Shown piece by piece: positions 35,218 to 44,348 of a stretch of DNA of 64,000 nt. This DNA comes from JALZKA01 sp963734015. Its GTDB lineage: Bacteria; Actinomycetota; Thermoleophilia; Solirubrobacterales; 70-9. The stretch covers positions 62,001-126,000 of the forward strand of contig CAVTFG010000014.1 of the NCBI GenBank assembly GCA_963734015.1, read 5' to 3'. Made by a program: the position numbers and the translations under genes. Within the stretch, counting starts at the first letter, position 1, and each line of letters starts with the position of its first letter. The notes beneath the pieces are model-generated. The model was not told the origin of the DNA, made no database searches, and saw only the letters and a program-made list of their open reading frames with translations.

Positions 35218-35404
35218 GCCGCGACCCGGCGGCGCCGCTCGCCACACCAACCCCCGCCGGGCGATGTGGCGAGCGCCGCCGCCGGATCACGCCTGCCGCG
35301 CGCGCTTCTTCCTGCATCTGCTTCCAGGTCGCACCGAGCACCATCCCGAGGAACGCGAAGATCACCGCGAACAGCCCCCAGGCAACCAGCTCGGCGAGCT
35401 CCAC
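35132..35404 (-). CDS. Possible small membrane protein at end of sulfate operon
   Basis: A GTG-started frame just downstream of cysA reads VELAELVAWGLFAVIFAFLGMVLG then TWKQMQEEARAAGVIRRRRS: one convincing transmembrane helix with an amphipathic, basic tail. The rest of the frame (to 35132) is Arg-rich and overlaps the rrf2 gene on the other strand, so the true end is probably earlier or obscured by a frame break. Could be a small accessory subunit; low certainty. Confidence 0.35.
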   Translation of the reverse strand: MELAELVAWGLFAVIFAFLGMVLGATWKQMQEEARAAGVIRRRRSPHRPAGVGVASGAAGSRLSPRALTRDARRARARAREERRRRRRQA

Positions 35405-35418
35405 CTGGCATCACCGCC

Positions 35419-36408
35419 CTACGCGGGGACGAGCTCCTCGGTCCGCGGGCCGGTCTCGTCGAACACCTTCTTGCGCGACGGCCGCACGTAGACGATCTGC
35501 TTCTCCACCAGCTCCAGCTCCTCGGCCTGAGCCCGGGTGAGCTGCGCCCACAGCGGATCGCCCTCCGCGAGCTCCAGCTCGACCCGCACCTCGAAGCCGA
35601 GGTGCACGATCCGCTCGATCATCGCCTCGACCGCACCCTCCTCGGGGATGTGCTGGATCACGATGTCGTGCGGGCGGATGAACTCCTTCCCGACCCGGTT
35701 GACCGGACCGACGAAGCCCATCACGAACTCCGTGTTCGGGTGCTCGTACAGGTCGCGCGGGCCGCCCGCCTGCTCGACCGCGCCGTCGTTCATCACCACG
35801 ATCTGCTCGGCGACGTCCATCGCCTCCTCCTGGTCGTGGGTGACGAAGATCGTCGTCACGTGGACCTCGTCGTGGAGGCGGCGCAGCCAGGCGCGAAGCT
35901 CCTCGCGCACCTTCGCGTCGAGCGCGCCGAACGGCTCATCGAGGAGCAGCACCTTCGGCTCGACCGCGAGCGCGCGGGCGAGCGCCATGCGCTGGCGCTG
36001 TCCGCCCGACAGCTGCGACGGATACCGGTCGATGAAGCCCTCGAGGTGGACCAGCCGCAGCAGCTCGCGCACCCGCTCCTCGGTCTCGTCCTTGCCCTTC
36101 TTCCGGATCTTCAGCCCGAACGCCACGTTGTCGCGCACCGTCATGTGCTTGAACGCGGCGTAGTGCTGGAAGCAGAACCCCACGTGGCGATCCTGCACCG
36201 CGACCTCGGTCATGTCCTGGCCGGAGATGATCACCCGGCCCGAATCCGGCGTCTCGAGGCCGGCGATCACCCGCAGGAGCGTCGACTTGCCCGAGCCGGA
36301 GGGACCGAGCAGCGCCGTCAGCGAGCCGTCCGGCACCTCGATCGAGACCTCGTCGAGCGCGACGAAGTCCCCGAACTTCTTGGTTGCGTTCTCAACGATG
36401 ATGCTCAT
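35419..36408 (-). CDS. cysA: Sulfate/thiosulfate ABC transporter ATPase
   Basis: 329 residues. Walker A GPSGSGKSTLLRVIAG, Q-loop GFCFQHYAAFKHMTV, signature LSGGQRQRMALARALA, Walker B VLLLDEPFGALD, H-loop FVTHDQEEAMDVA. The C-terminal part (about 235-329) is the CysA/TOBE-like domain, with FIRPHDIVI typical of sulfate-type ATPases. Last main gene of the sbp-cysT-cysW-cysA operon. ATG start overlaps the corrected cysW stop. Confidence 0.95.
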   Translation of the reverse strand: MSIIVENATKKFGDFVALDEVSIEVPDGSLTALLGPSGSGKSTLLRVIAGLETPDSGRVIISGQDMTEVAVQDRHVGFCFQHYAAFKHMTVRDNVAFGLKIRKKGKDETEERVRELLRLVHLEGFIDRYPSQLSGGQRQRMALARALAVEPKVLLLDEPFGALDAKVREELRAWLRRLHDEVHVTTIFVTHDQEEAMDVAEQIVVMNDGAVEQAGGPRDLYEHPNTEFVMGFVGPVNRVGKEFIRPHDIVIQHIPEEGAVEAMIERIVHLGFEVRVELELAEGDPLWAQLTRAQAEELELVEKQIVYVRPSRKKVFDETGPRTEELVPA

Positions 36409-37293
36409 GCTTCAGCCTCCTGGGTCTTTCCGAGAGTTACCGGCGACGTCGTCTTCGAGTCGCGCTTGCGGACAAAGTTCATCGCGAAGCAGCGTGGTCA
36501 GCGCGATCAGCGCCAGGATCAGGGCCGCCGCGTAGGCGCCCGAGACGTTGAACGTCTCGAACTGTTTCTGGACGAACAGCGGGAGCGTCTCCGTCTCGCC
36601 CGAGATCCGACCGGAGACGATCGACACCGCTCCGAACTCGCCCAACGCTCGCGCGGTTGCGAGCACGACGCCGTAGGTGACGCCCCAGCGGATCGACGGC
36701 AGCGTGATGCGCCAGAACGTCTGCCATCCGTTCGCGCCGAGCGTGCTGGCCGCCTGCTCCTGGTCCTCGCCGATCTCGCGCAGCACGGGCTCGACCTCGC
36801 GGACGACGAACGGCAGCGATACGAACATCGTCGCGAGCGCCATCCCGATCGGCGTGAAGATCACCCTGATCCCCATTTCGAGCAGCTCCGGGCCGAACCA
36901 GCCGTCCAGCGAGCCGTAGACGAGGACCAGCGACAGGCCGATCACCACGGGGGAGATCGCGAACGGCAGGTCGATCAGGCCGTTGATGAACGCCTTGCCA
37001 CGGAAGTTCTGGCGAACCAGGACCAGAGCGCAGGCCACGCCGAAGATCGTGTTCAGCGGAATCGCGACGGCCACCATCACCATCGTCAGCCAGAACGCGT
37101 GCTGCGCCTCCGGGGTGGTCAGCGTGTCGAACACGTTCCCGATCCCGTCCTCGAACGCCTTGGCGATGATCACGAGCACCGGGATGATCAGCAGCACGGC
37201 GAGGTAGCCCAGCGCGACCGAGCGGAGCCCGATCCGGGACGCGCGCCCACCGCGGACGATGTGCTTCTGGGGGCGAGCGGCGTCGGCCGTCAT
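36405..37293 (-). CDS. cysW: Sulfate ABC transporter permease CysW (C-terminal frame break)
   Basis: Inner-membrane permease with six hydrophobic helices and the EAA-type loop ASTLGANGWQTFWRITLPSIRWG. Gene product MTADAARPQKHIVRGG onward matches CysW. Near 36486 an extra base shifts the end; removing it gives AMNFVRKRDSKTTSPVTLGK and a stop (36405-36407) that overlaps the cysA start as ATGA, the arrangement expected in this operon. Uncorrected, the frame ends at 36412. Start overlaps the cysT stop by 4 nt. Confidence 0.93.
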
Positions 37294-38126
37294 CCCTTCG
37301 CCGACCTCCTCCCGAACCAGTTGATCGCGAACAGCACGGCGACTGACACCGCCAGAAGCACGACCGACACGGACGCCGCCGCAGTCTCATTCCCGGCCTC
37401 GACCTGCTTGAAGATGAACACCGATGAGACCTCGGTGTCGAACGGGATGTTGTTCGAGATCAGGATCAGCGACCCGAACTCGCCGATCGCCCGTGCGAAC
37501 GCGAGCGCCGCGCCTGCCGCAATCGCGGGCGTCAGATTCGGCAGCACGATCCGGCGAAAGACCGTGAGCGGTTTCGCGCCGAGCGAGGCAGCAGCCTCCT
37601 CCATGTCCTGGTCGAGCTCGATCAGGACCGGCTGCACCGCGCGCACGACGAACGGAAGCGTCACGAACAGCAACGCCATGACCACGCCGACCTTCGTGCC
37701 CTGGACGCCCGTGAGCCCGAGGATGCCGGTGTTTCCGTAGAGAGCGAGCAGCGTCAGGCCGGCGACGATCGTCGGCAGCGCAAACGGCAGGTCGATGATC
37801 GCGTTGATGTAGCGCTTGCCGGGAAACTCGTCGCGGACGAGCACCCAGGCGATGATCGTCCCGAACACGCCGTTGATGGCGACGACGGCGAGCGACGCGA
37901 AGAACGTCAGCTCCATCGCCGCGACGGCCTGCGGGGAGGAGATCGCGTTCCAGAACGTGCTCCAGCCGTCCTCGAACGACCGCGACACCACCGCCGCGAT
38001 CGGCAGCAGCACCATGATCGAGAGGTACCCGACAACGAGCCCCCTGGTGAGGCCGGGGCCCCCGAAGCGGATCCCGGAAAGGGGCCGCTTCGGGGGGGTC
38101 TCGGCGTGTGCGATCGTCGGCGGCAC
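37290..38126 (-). CDS. cysT: Sulfate ABC transporter permease CysT (CysU)
   Basis: 278 residues, six transmembrane helices. The cytoplasmic coupling loop AAASLGAKPLTVFRRIVLPNLTP contacts the ATPase, and ALAFARAIGEFGSLILISNNIPFDTEV is the strongly conserved sulfate-permease block. Pairs with CysW to form the channel for sulfate/thiosulfate. Three bases separate its start from the binding-protein stop. Confidence 0.95.
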   Translation of the reverse strand: MPPTIAHAETPPKRPLSGIRFGGPGLTRGLVVGYLSIMVLLPIAAVVSRSFEDGWSTFWNAISSPQAVAAMELTFFASLAVVAINGVFGTIIAWVLVRDEFPGKRYINAIIDLPFALPTIVAGLTLLALYGNTGILGLTGVQGTKVGVVMALLFVTLPFVVRAVQPVLIELDQDMEEAAASLGAKPLTVFRRIVLPNLTPAIAAGAALAFARAIGEFGSLILISNNIPFDTEVSSVFIFKQVEAGNETAAASVSVVLLAVSVAVLFAINWFGRRSAKG

Positions 38127-38129
38127 GAG

Positions 38130-39164
38130 TTACTCCGTTGCCACTCCGAGCTCGCGCTCGATGTCGGCGACCTTGCCGTTCTCCGGGTCGAAGAACTCCG
38201 CTGAGGCCACCTCCCAGCCGCCGAACTGCTCGATGTCGAACAGCCCCTTCGGCTCGGGGAACTCGTCGGCGAACTGCTCCTGCACCGCCTTGTCGACCGG
38301 CCGGTAGCCGTTCTCCGCCCACAGCGTCTGCGCCTCCTCGGTGAAGAGGAAGTCGAGGAACGCCTGGGACGACTCGTCGGCGCCCTCTGGGAGCACCGCG
38401 ATCGTGTCGATCCGGATCGTGTCGTCGGGGACGATCAGATCCATCTCCTCGCCGGCGTTCTGCGCGCCGATGATCTCGTTCTCGTACGAGATGATCACGT
38501 CGCCCTGGCCGCCGACGAACGTGTTCAGCGAGTCGCGGGCGCTCGCGTCCTGGACGACCGTGTTCTCCAGCACCTGGCCGACGAACTCCAGCGCCTCGTC
38601 CTCGGACGCGCCGTTGTTGATCGCCTGGCCGTACGCGGCCATGATGTTCCAGCGGGCGCCGCCGGAGGTGAACGGGTTCGGGGTCACGACCTCGACGTCA
38701 TCCCGCACGAGGTCGTCCCAGCCCTGGATGTCCTTCGGGTTGCCCGGGCGGACGCCGAGCGCGACGACCGACGTCTGCACGACGCCGCCGTTCTCCTCGG
38801 TCTCCGCGTAGTCGGGAGCCACCAGGCCCGCGTCGACGAGACGCGTGATGTCCGGTTCGATCGGCAGGTGCACGAAGCCGGCCGGCTGACCCGCCTCGAC
38901 GGCGCGCGACTGGTCGCCGGACGAGCCGAACGAAGCCGAGAACTCCACGCCCTCACCCTCGGGCGTCGCCTGGAAGGCCGGAATGAGGTCTTCCTCGTAC
39001 GCCGTCTGCGGCGTCGAGTACGCGACCAGATCGATGCTCCCACCGGAGCCCGAATCGCCGTCGTCGCTTCCCGATGCATCGGATGATCCGCCGCAAGCGG
39101 CCACCCCGATCGGAAGGACGAGCAGCGCCAACGCTGTGGCGAACTTGCTCTTCATCGATTGCAT
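38130..39164 (-). CDS. sbp: Sulfate-binding lipoprotein
   Basis: 344 residues. Signal peptide ending in lipobox VAAC (Cys about 24), then a Gly/Ser/Asp-rich linker, so it is lipid-anchored outside the membrane. The mature part matches the Sbp/CysP periplasmic sulfate-binding family: LVAYSTPQTAYEEDLIPAFQ, SFGSSGDQSRAVEAG (anion-binding Ser), NPFTSGGARWNIMAAYG and GQGDVIISYENEIIGA. First gene of the sulfate operon. A second in-frame ATG three codons in (MKSKFATA) is an equally good start. Confidence 0.94.
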   Translation of the reverse strand: MQSMKSKFATALALLVLPIGVAACGGSSDASGSDDGDSGSGGSIDLVAYSTPQTAYEEDLIPAFQATPEGEGVEFSASFGSSGDQSRAVEAGQPAGFVHLPIEPDITRLVDAGLVAPDYAETEENGGVVQTSVVALGVRPGNPKDIQGWDDLVRDDVEVVTPNPFTSGGARWNIMAAYGQAINNGASEDEALEFVGQVLENTVVQDASARDSLNTFVGGQGDVIISYENEIIGAQNAGEEMDLIVPDDTIRIDTIAVLPEGADESSQAFLDFLFTEEAQTLWAENGYRPVDKAVQEQFADEFPEPKGLFDIEQFGGWEVASAEFFDPENGKVADIERELGVATE

Positions 39165-39214
39165 GATTACAGATTCCTGCCTTTCTCGATTGGTTTAGTT
39201 GAAAAGGATCCGGC

Positions 39215-39245
39215 AAGGTAGCAGATCTCCCCCAATCCGATAGGA
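39215..39245 (-). promoter_or_regulatory. Sulfate operon promoter and possible Rrf2 site
   Basis: Minus strand: an extended -10 TGCTACCTT (39223-39215), like TGCTAGCCT of clpB and purF. Upstream, CCTATCGGATTGGGGG (39245-39230) covers the -35 zone and resembles CCTACCGATT in the 58984-59006 region near the second rrf2, so it may be an Rrf2 target. The 5' UTR would be ~43 nt. Confidence 0.4.
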
Positions 39246-39282
39246 AAATGAGGTATGCCGTCGTTCTACGATCGGACCGTCG

Positions 39283-39591
39283 ATGGCCGCTGACGCACCC
39301 GACCCGGACCGCCTCGCCGCCGCCCTGACTGCGGAGGTGCATCAGGGCGAGCGCTACGTGCCGTTCGGCGATCTGACGCTGACCGAGGTCGAGGGCCGCG
39401 CCGAGGCCATCGGCTCCGCCGGCGGGTGGGGGCCGCTCGCGCGCGCAGCAAAGGTGGCCCGGGCGTGGCGCGATCTCGCCGCCCAGATGCGCGAGCGGGA
39501 TGCCGCGACGGTCGCGGAGCTCGACCCCGCGACCGTCGTTCGCTTCGCCGAGTACCTCTGGGTGATTCCGCCGAAGGGCGGCATGATCTAG
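39283..39591 (+). CDS. Small hypothetical protein
   Basis: 102 residues, MAADAPDPDRLAAALTAEVH, predicted mostly helical and soluble, ending YLWVIPPKGGMI. It contains no recognisable catalytic motif, no cysteine and no membrane segment. Divergent from the sulfate operon and 75 nt ahead of nur. Composition is like its neighbours, so it is probably a genuine gene; no family recognised. Confidence 0.55.
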   Translation: MAADAPDPDRLAAALTAEVHQGERYVPFGDLTLTEVEGRAEAIGSAGGWGPLARAAKVARAWRDLAAQMRERDAATVAELDPATVVRFAEYLWVIPPKGGMI

Positions 39592-39629
39592 CGCTGGTTG
39601 ACGGTCCGCATCGGGCGGGGTAGTGTCTC

Positions 39630-39646
39630 TTGCAACTTGCTTGCAA
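39630..39646. promoter_or_regulatory. Nur box (nickel-responsive operator)
   Basis: TTGCAA-CTTGC-TTGCAA is an exact match to the Streptomyces Nur-box pattern TTGCAA-N5-TTGCAA. It lies 20 nt before the nur start, just after a possible -10 TAGTGT (39621-39626), suggesting nickel-dependent autorepression of the nur-nicO pair. Confidence 0.8.
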
Positions 39647-39665
39647 TTACGAGCAGCCCGCGACT

Positions 39666-40115
39666 GTGACGTCGACCCACCAGGCTCCTCCGCTGATTGC
39701 GCGCGATCTCGACGAGGCGATCACCGCGGTCCGCGAGCGCGGGATGCGCGTCTCATCCGCTCGCCGGCTGCTGCTCGAAGCGCTGTTCGCGGCCGACGGA
39801 CCCAAGACGGCGGACGAACTGGCGGCCGCCGGTAACCAGTCCGACTCGGCCTCGGTCTACCGGAACCTCGAGCGGCTCGAGGCGATCGGCCTCGTCCGCC
39901 ACGTGCACCTCGGACATGGGCCGGGCCTCTACGCGCTGGCGGGGTCGTTCGCAGCGGGATACGTGGTTTGCGACCGCTGCGGCGCGCGCCGCGAGGCTTC
40001 CGCTGAAGACCTGGAGGCGATCCGATCGGCGGTCCGTGAGCGGTTCGGGTACGAGGCGGCGTTCTCGCACTTCCCGATCGTCGGCCTCTGCCCGCGATGC
40101 AGCAATCCGCGATGA
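39666..40115 (+). CDS. nur: Fur-family nickel regulator Nur
   Basis: 149 residues from a GTG at 39666. Winged helix with SARRLLLEALFAADG and SDSASVYRNLERLEAIGLVRH, then dimerisation domain with HVHLGHGPGLYAL and two CxxC pairs (VVCDRCGARR and GLCPRCSNPR) for structural zinc. By sequence alone it could be Fur, Zur, PerR or Nur; Nur is favoured by the perfect Nur box in its promoter, the translationally coupled nickel transporter behind it (ATGA overlap) and the adjoining NiFe hydrogenase operon. Confidence 0.85.
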   Translation: MTSTHQAPPLIARDLDEAITAVRERGMRVSSARRLLLEALFAADGPKTADELAAAGNQSDSASVYRNLERLEAIGLVRHVHLGHGPGLYALAGSFAAGYVVCDRCGARREASAEDLEAIRSAVRERFGYEAAFSHFPIVGLCPRCSNPR

Positions 40116-40855
40116 GCTTCGACCTCCTCTACCAGCCGATCGAGCACCTCGACGAGTCGCTGACAGGCCTGTTCGAGGGCGCCGGGCTGCTGGTTGCACT
40201 CGGGCTGGCGTTCCTGCTCGGGCTCCGCCATGCTTCCGATCCGGACCACCTCGTAGCGGTCACCTCACTGGTCGCCTCCGATGACGCCGGCAACCGCGAG
40301 GCCGCGCGGCTGGGCGCTTGGTGGGGCGCGGGACACGCGGCCACGCTCCTGGTGATCGGGCTGCCGCTGATCGCGTTCAAGTCCGAGCTTCCCTCGTGGC
40401 TCGAAACGGGCGCCGAGCGAGCCGTCGGGGTCGTGATCCTGTTTCTCGCCGCCCGGGTTCTCTTCAAGTGGTGGCGCGGCGACTACAGATCGGCGGCCCA
40501 TGGCCACTCGGAGGCGGCCCGCGCCCACCGGCACCTCCATCGCTCCGACCGCCCACACCGCCATCAGGAGGTGCGAAGCCCGCGCCAGGCGTTCGCGATC
40601 GGCGTGCTCCACGGCCTCGCGGGATCCGGGGCCGTCGTGCTGCTCCTCATCGCCGCCCTGCCCACGCAGCTCGAGGCTGCGCTGGCGCTCGCGGTCTTCG
40701 CTCCCATGTCGGTTGTCTCCATGGCCGCGTGCACCGCCGGATTCACCTGGATCCTGACCCGGCCCGCCATCGAGCCGATCTACCGGGCGGTTCTGATCCC
40801 GGTGCTCGGAGTGTTCGGGATGCTCTTCGGCCTCTGGTACGTCGGGCTCACCTGA
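40112..40855 (+). CDS. Nickel/cobalt transporter (NicO/HupE-UreH type)
   Basis: 247 residues from the ATG at 40112, which overlaps the nur stop; an ATG five codons upstream is possible. Six hydrophobic helices. LGLRHASDPDHLVAV is the HxxxxDH nickel-binding motif of NiCoT/NicO permeases and GVLHGLAGSGAVVLLL the second conserved block. A His-rich cytoplasmic loop (about residues 130-155, with HRHLHRSDRPHRHQE) would store or relay nickel. Supplies nickel for the convergent hydrogenase operon; the 3' ends overlap by 8 nt. Confidence 0.88.
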   Translation: MSFDLLYQPIEHLDESLTGLFEGAGLLVALGLAFLLGLRHASDPDHLVAVTSLVASDDAGNREAARLGAWWGAGHAATLLVIGLPLIAFKSELPSWLETGAERAVGVVILFLAARVLFKWWRGDYRSAAHGHSEAARAHRHLHRSDRPHRHQEVRSPRQAFAIGVLHGLAGSGAVVLLLIAALPTQLEAALALAVFAPMSVVSMAACTAGFTWILTRPAIEPIYRAVLIPVLGVFGMLFGLWYVGLT

Positions 40856-43149
40856 GCCGGGCGCTCGCAACCGCCACCTGGCCATAGGCGATCCCGCCGT
40901 CGTTCGGCGGGAGCTTCTCGGGGATCAGGGTGCGGAGACCGGCCGAGTGGAGCCCGGCCAGCGTCCGCTCGAGCAGCAGCCGGTTCTGGAACACGCCGCC
41001 CGACAGGACCACGAGATCGAGGTCCGATCGCTCGCACTCCCGTGCGCACGCCGCGGCCGTGGCCGCCGCGAGGCCGTTGTGGAAGCGAGCCGCCACGACC
41101 GGCACGGCGGTGCCGCCCCGGACATCGGACTCGAGGGCCCGGATGGCGCCGCGCGGGTCGAGCACCAGCGGTGCCCCGGCGCCGCCCTCGAGCTCGATCC
41201 GATAGTCGCCCCGCTCGGCCGGATCGGCCATGCCCTCGAGCTCCGCGGCCGCCTGCCCCTCGTAGTTCACGCGCGCACGGATGCCGCAGAGCGCCGCGAC
41301 CGCGTCGAACAGCCTGCCCACGCTCGTCGTGACGGGCGATCCGGCGCCGCTGCGGACCAGCCCGCAGACCGCTTCCCAATCGGCCTCCGCCTCTGCGGCG
41401 AGCGCCGCGGGCATCTCGGGCACCTCCTCGTCGAACGCGTGCGCCAGCCACGCCGCCGCCATGCGCCACGGCTCGCTCACCGCGGCGTCCCCGCCCGGGA
41501 GTCGCACCGGCATCAGCATCCCCGCCCGCTCGAACTCGCCGAGGCCGCCGGTCAGCAGCTCGCCGCCCCATATCGTGCCGTCGCTGCCGTACCCGGTCCC
41601 GTCGAAGATCGCGCCGACCGCCGGCCCCCGCTCACCGTGCTCGGCGAGGCACGCCGCGAGATGCGCGTGATGATGCTGGACGGCCACGGTCTCGACGCCC
41701 TCGCGCTCGAGCGCGTAGCGCGTGGAGAGGTAGTCCGGGTGCATGTCGTGCGCAACCAGACGCGGACTGACGGCGAACAGTCGCTGGAAGTGATCGACGC
41801 CTTCGCGGAAAGACTCGAGCGTCTCCCAGTTCTTGAGATCGCCGATGTGGTGGCCCACCCAAGCCCGCTCGCCCTTCGCCACGCAGAACGTGCTCTTGAG
41901 CTCGGCGCCGCAGCCGAGGACGGGCACCGGGACGGGTTCCGGCAAGGCGGTGCTGGTCGGCACGTAGCCACGCGAGCGCCGCAGGAGGATCCGCCCGCGG
42001 TTGGTCGCCCAGGACGCGCACCACCGAGTCGTCGGTGCGCACGTGGATCGGCCGATCGTGGACCAGGAACGCGTCGGCGATCTCGCGAAGGCGCGCGAGC
42101 GCGTCCTCGTCCAGGTAGGCGATCGGCTCGTCGGAGACGTTTGCCGAGGTCATCACCAGCGGCCGGCCGATGTCCGCGAGCAGCAGGTGATGAAGCGGTG
42201 TGTAGGGAAGCATCACGCCCAGGTCACGCGAGTGGGGCGCAACCGACGAGGCGACCGCGGCGCCGGGGCGGCGCCGGGCGATCACGATCGGGCGCTCCGG
42301 AGCCTGGAGCAGCCCACGATCCCCGGAGCCCATCACGATCAGCGCCTCGGCAGCGGCGAGATCGGGGGCCATCAACGCGAACGGCTTGTCCTCGCGATGC
42401 TTGCGGGCGCGCAGCTTGGCGACGGCCGTGTCGGCGCCCGCCAGGCAGGCGAGGTGGTACCCGCCCAGTCCCTTGACGCCGAGGACCGCGCCCTCGGCGA
42501 TGAGCTCCGCCGCGTGGGCCACCGCGTCCTCCGCATCCGAGGGAATCGGCGATCCGTCGGCCGTGACCATCCGAGCAGCGGGGCCGCACACCGGGCACGC
42601 GTTCGGCTGCGCATGGAACCGCCGGTCGCTCGGATCCTCGTACTCAGCCCGGCAGGCGTCGCACATCTCGAAGCCGGCCATGGTGGTGAGCGGCCGGTCG
42701 TACGGCACGCCCCGCACGATCGTGAACCGCGGACCGCAGTTCGTGCAGTTCGTGAACGGATAGCGATAGCGGCGATCCGCCGGGTCCAGCAGCTCAGCCA
42801 GGCACTCGGCGCAGGTCGCCGTGTCGGGCGCGACCAGCGCCAGCGCCTCGCCACCGGCCGGCGACGGGGCGATCCGGAACTCCGAGCTACCCGTGACGGG
42901 GGCGTCGTCGCGGACCACGCCCTCGACGTTCGCCAACGGGGGCGCCTCGCCCACCATGCGCCGGGCGAAGGTCTCGACCGCGTCGACGGCGCCCTCGACC
43001 TCCAGCAGCACGCCCCGCTCGTCGTTCAGCACCCACCCGCCGAGGCTCAACTCGGATGCGAGCCGAAAGACAAACGGCCGGAACCCGACTCCCTGCACCG
43101 TTCCCGTGACCCGCATCCGCGTCCTGACGCGGACCGCGCCCTCCGCCAC
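40848..43149 (-). CDS. hypF: Carbamoyltransferase HypF, one frame break
   Basis: About 767 residues. Makes the thiocarbamate on HypE that becomes the CN ligands of the NiFe site. Domains: acylphosphatase (VTGTVQGVGFRPFVFRLASE), zinc-finger region with CAECLAEL, CTNCGPRF, CDACRAEY and CPVCGP, YrdC-like (KGLGGYHLACLA; TSANVSDEPI), then Kae1-like kinase fold (VQHHHAHLAACL; DGTGYGSDGTIWGGE). The frame changes near 42000 between RTDDSVVRVLGDQ and RGRILLRRSRGYVPTSTALP; a single indel joins them. GTG start. Last gene of the hydrogenase operon. Confidence 0.93.
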
Positions 43150-44336
43150 TAGCGCTGCTCCAGAAGGTCGAGCACCGCGTGATAGGCGCTCGCCTGGGCC
43201 TCCTGGATCCGCGGGATGTGCTGCGAGCGGGTGACGATCACATGATCCGCCAACGAGTCCGACGCCACGCTGCCGCCGTCATAGCCCACGAACGCAACCG
43301 TGGTCAGCTCGCGGTCGCGCGCCTCCGAGAGCGCGCTGATTACGTTTCGCGAGTTCCCGCTGGTCGAGAGCGCGACGACCACGTCCCCCTCGCGGCCGTA
43401 GGCGATCACCTGCCGCTGGAAGATCTGCTCGACACCGACGTCGTTGGCGATCGCGGTCAGGATCGACGGGTCCTCGGTGAGATCGAGCGCCGGGAACCGC
43501 GGGCGCAGGTCCGCCACCAGGTCCATCGCGTCGGTCGCCGACCCGCCGTTGCCGAGTGCCAGCAGCTTGCGCCCGGATCCGAACGCGTCGCGAAGCGCCG
43601 CGGAAGCGGCGAGCAGCCCCTCACGGTTCTCGGTGAGCGTCTGGACCCTGAGCGCGCCGACCTCCTCCGCCTTCATCAGCGCGGACCGCGCCACGTCCCC
43701 GAGAACCGAGTCGAGGTCGGTCTCCGATTCGGACAGGAACGGGTAGAGGAAGCTCGAGGCCCCGGGATCGTGCACGGCCTTCGCCTCGCGACCCTCGAGC
43801 AGGCCGCGATGGTCGAAGAAGACGTGCACCAACTCCCAGAGCAGGTGATAGAGCGTCTCGATCAGCTCCTGACGGACGTACGGGTCGTCCGTGGGAGGGT
43901 CGAACTCCCACTCGGCGCCGGCCCCCGGCTGGAACGCGATCGTCAGGCATCCGCGCTCGCGCGCCACCGCCAGGGCCTCCCGGGTCTCGGCGCTGCCCTC
44001 CTCGTCGCACCCGAACGCGATCGCGATGTCGTCCGTCTCGCAGATCGAATCGACCTGAGCCGGCAGGCCGCCGCCCTCGCGCGCGAGCCCGATCGCGGGG
44101 AGCGCCCGCTTGCCGACGATCACCGGGTGCACGAACTCCACGGCGATGTGGCGGACGTCGGAGCGCGCGACCGGCGACAGCCCGAACGCGATGAGGCGCC
44201 CCCCGCGCGCGAACCGCTCCGCCATCCGGTGGCAGCAGGCGGCGAGCCGCTCGGACTCCGCTTCGAAGAAGTCCGCGTTGGCGCGGGTACGAACCGCCAG
44301 CAGCTCGTCGAGCCGCTCGGTCGAACGGACGTTCAT
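43149..44336 (-). CDS. Tandem SIS-domain protein (phosphoheptose isomerase-like)
   Basis: 395 residues. The C-terminal half (about 205-395) is a clear GmhA-like sugar isomerase domain: LLALGNGGSATDAMDLVADL, FQRQVIAYGREGDVVVALSTSGNSRNV, HIPRIQEAQASAYH. The N-terminal half is a second, more degenerate SIS domain (LIAFGLSPVARSDVRHIAVEF; DDIAIAFGCDEEG). Orthologues annotated as phosphoheptose isomerase recur, as I recall, in actinobacterial group 1h hydrogenase clusters; the role in maturation is undetermined. It sits between hypB and hypF with 1-nt overlap to hypF. Confidence 0.8.
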   Translation of the reverse strand: MNVRSTERLDELLAVRTRANADFFEAESERLAACCHRMAERFARGGRLIAFGLSPVARSDVRHIAVEFVHPVIVGKRALPAIGLAREGGGLPAQVDSICETDDIAIAFGCDEEGSAETREALAVARERGCLTIAFQPGAGAEWEFDPPTDDPYVRQELIETLYHLLWELVHVFFDHRGLLEGREAKAVHDPGASSFLYPFLSESETDLDSVLGDVARSALMKAEEVGALRVQTLTENREGLLAASAALRDAFGSGRKLLALGNGGSATDAMDLVADLRPRFPALDLTEDPSILTAIANDVGVEQIFQRQVIAYGREGDVVVALSTSGNSRNVISALSEARDRELTTVAFVGYDGGSVASDSLADHVIVTRSQHIPRIQEAQASAYHAVLDLLEQR

Positions 44337-44348
44337 GCGCTCAGCTTC

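Noticed and set aside
40947..43152. Long plus-strand frames opposite hypF
   Set aside because: Arg/His-rich antisense frames; hypF motifs are unambiguous on the minus strand.
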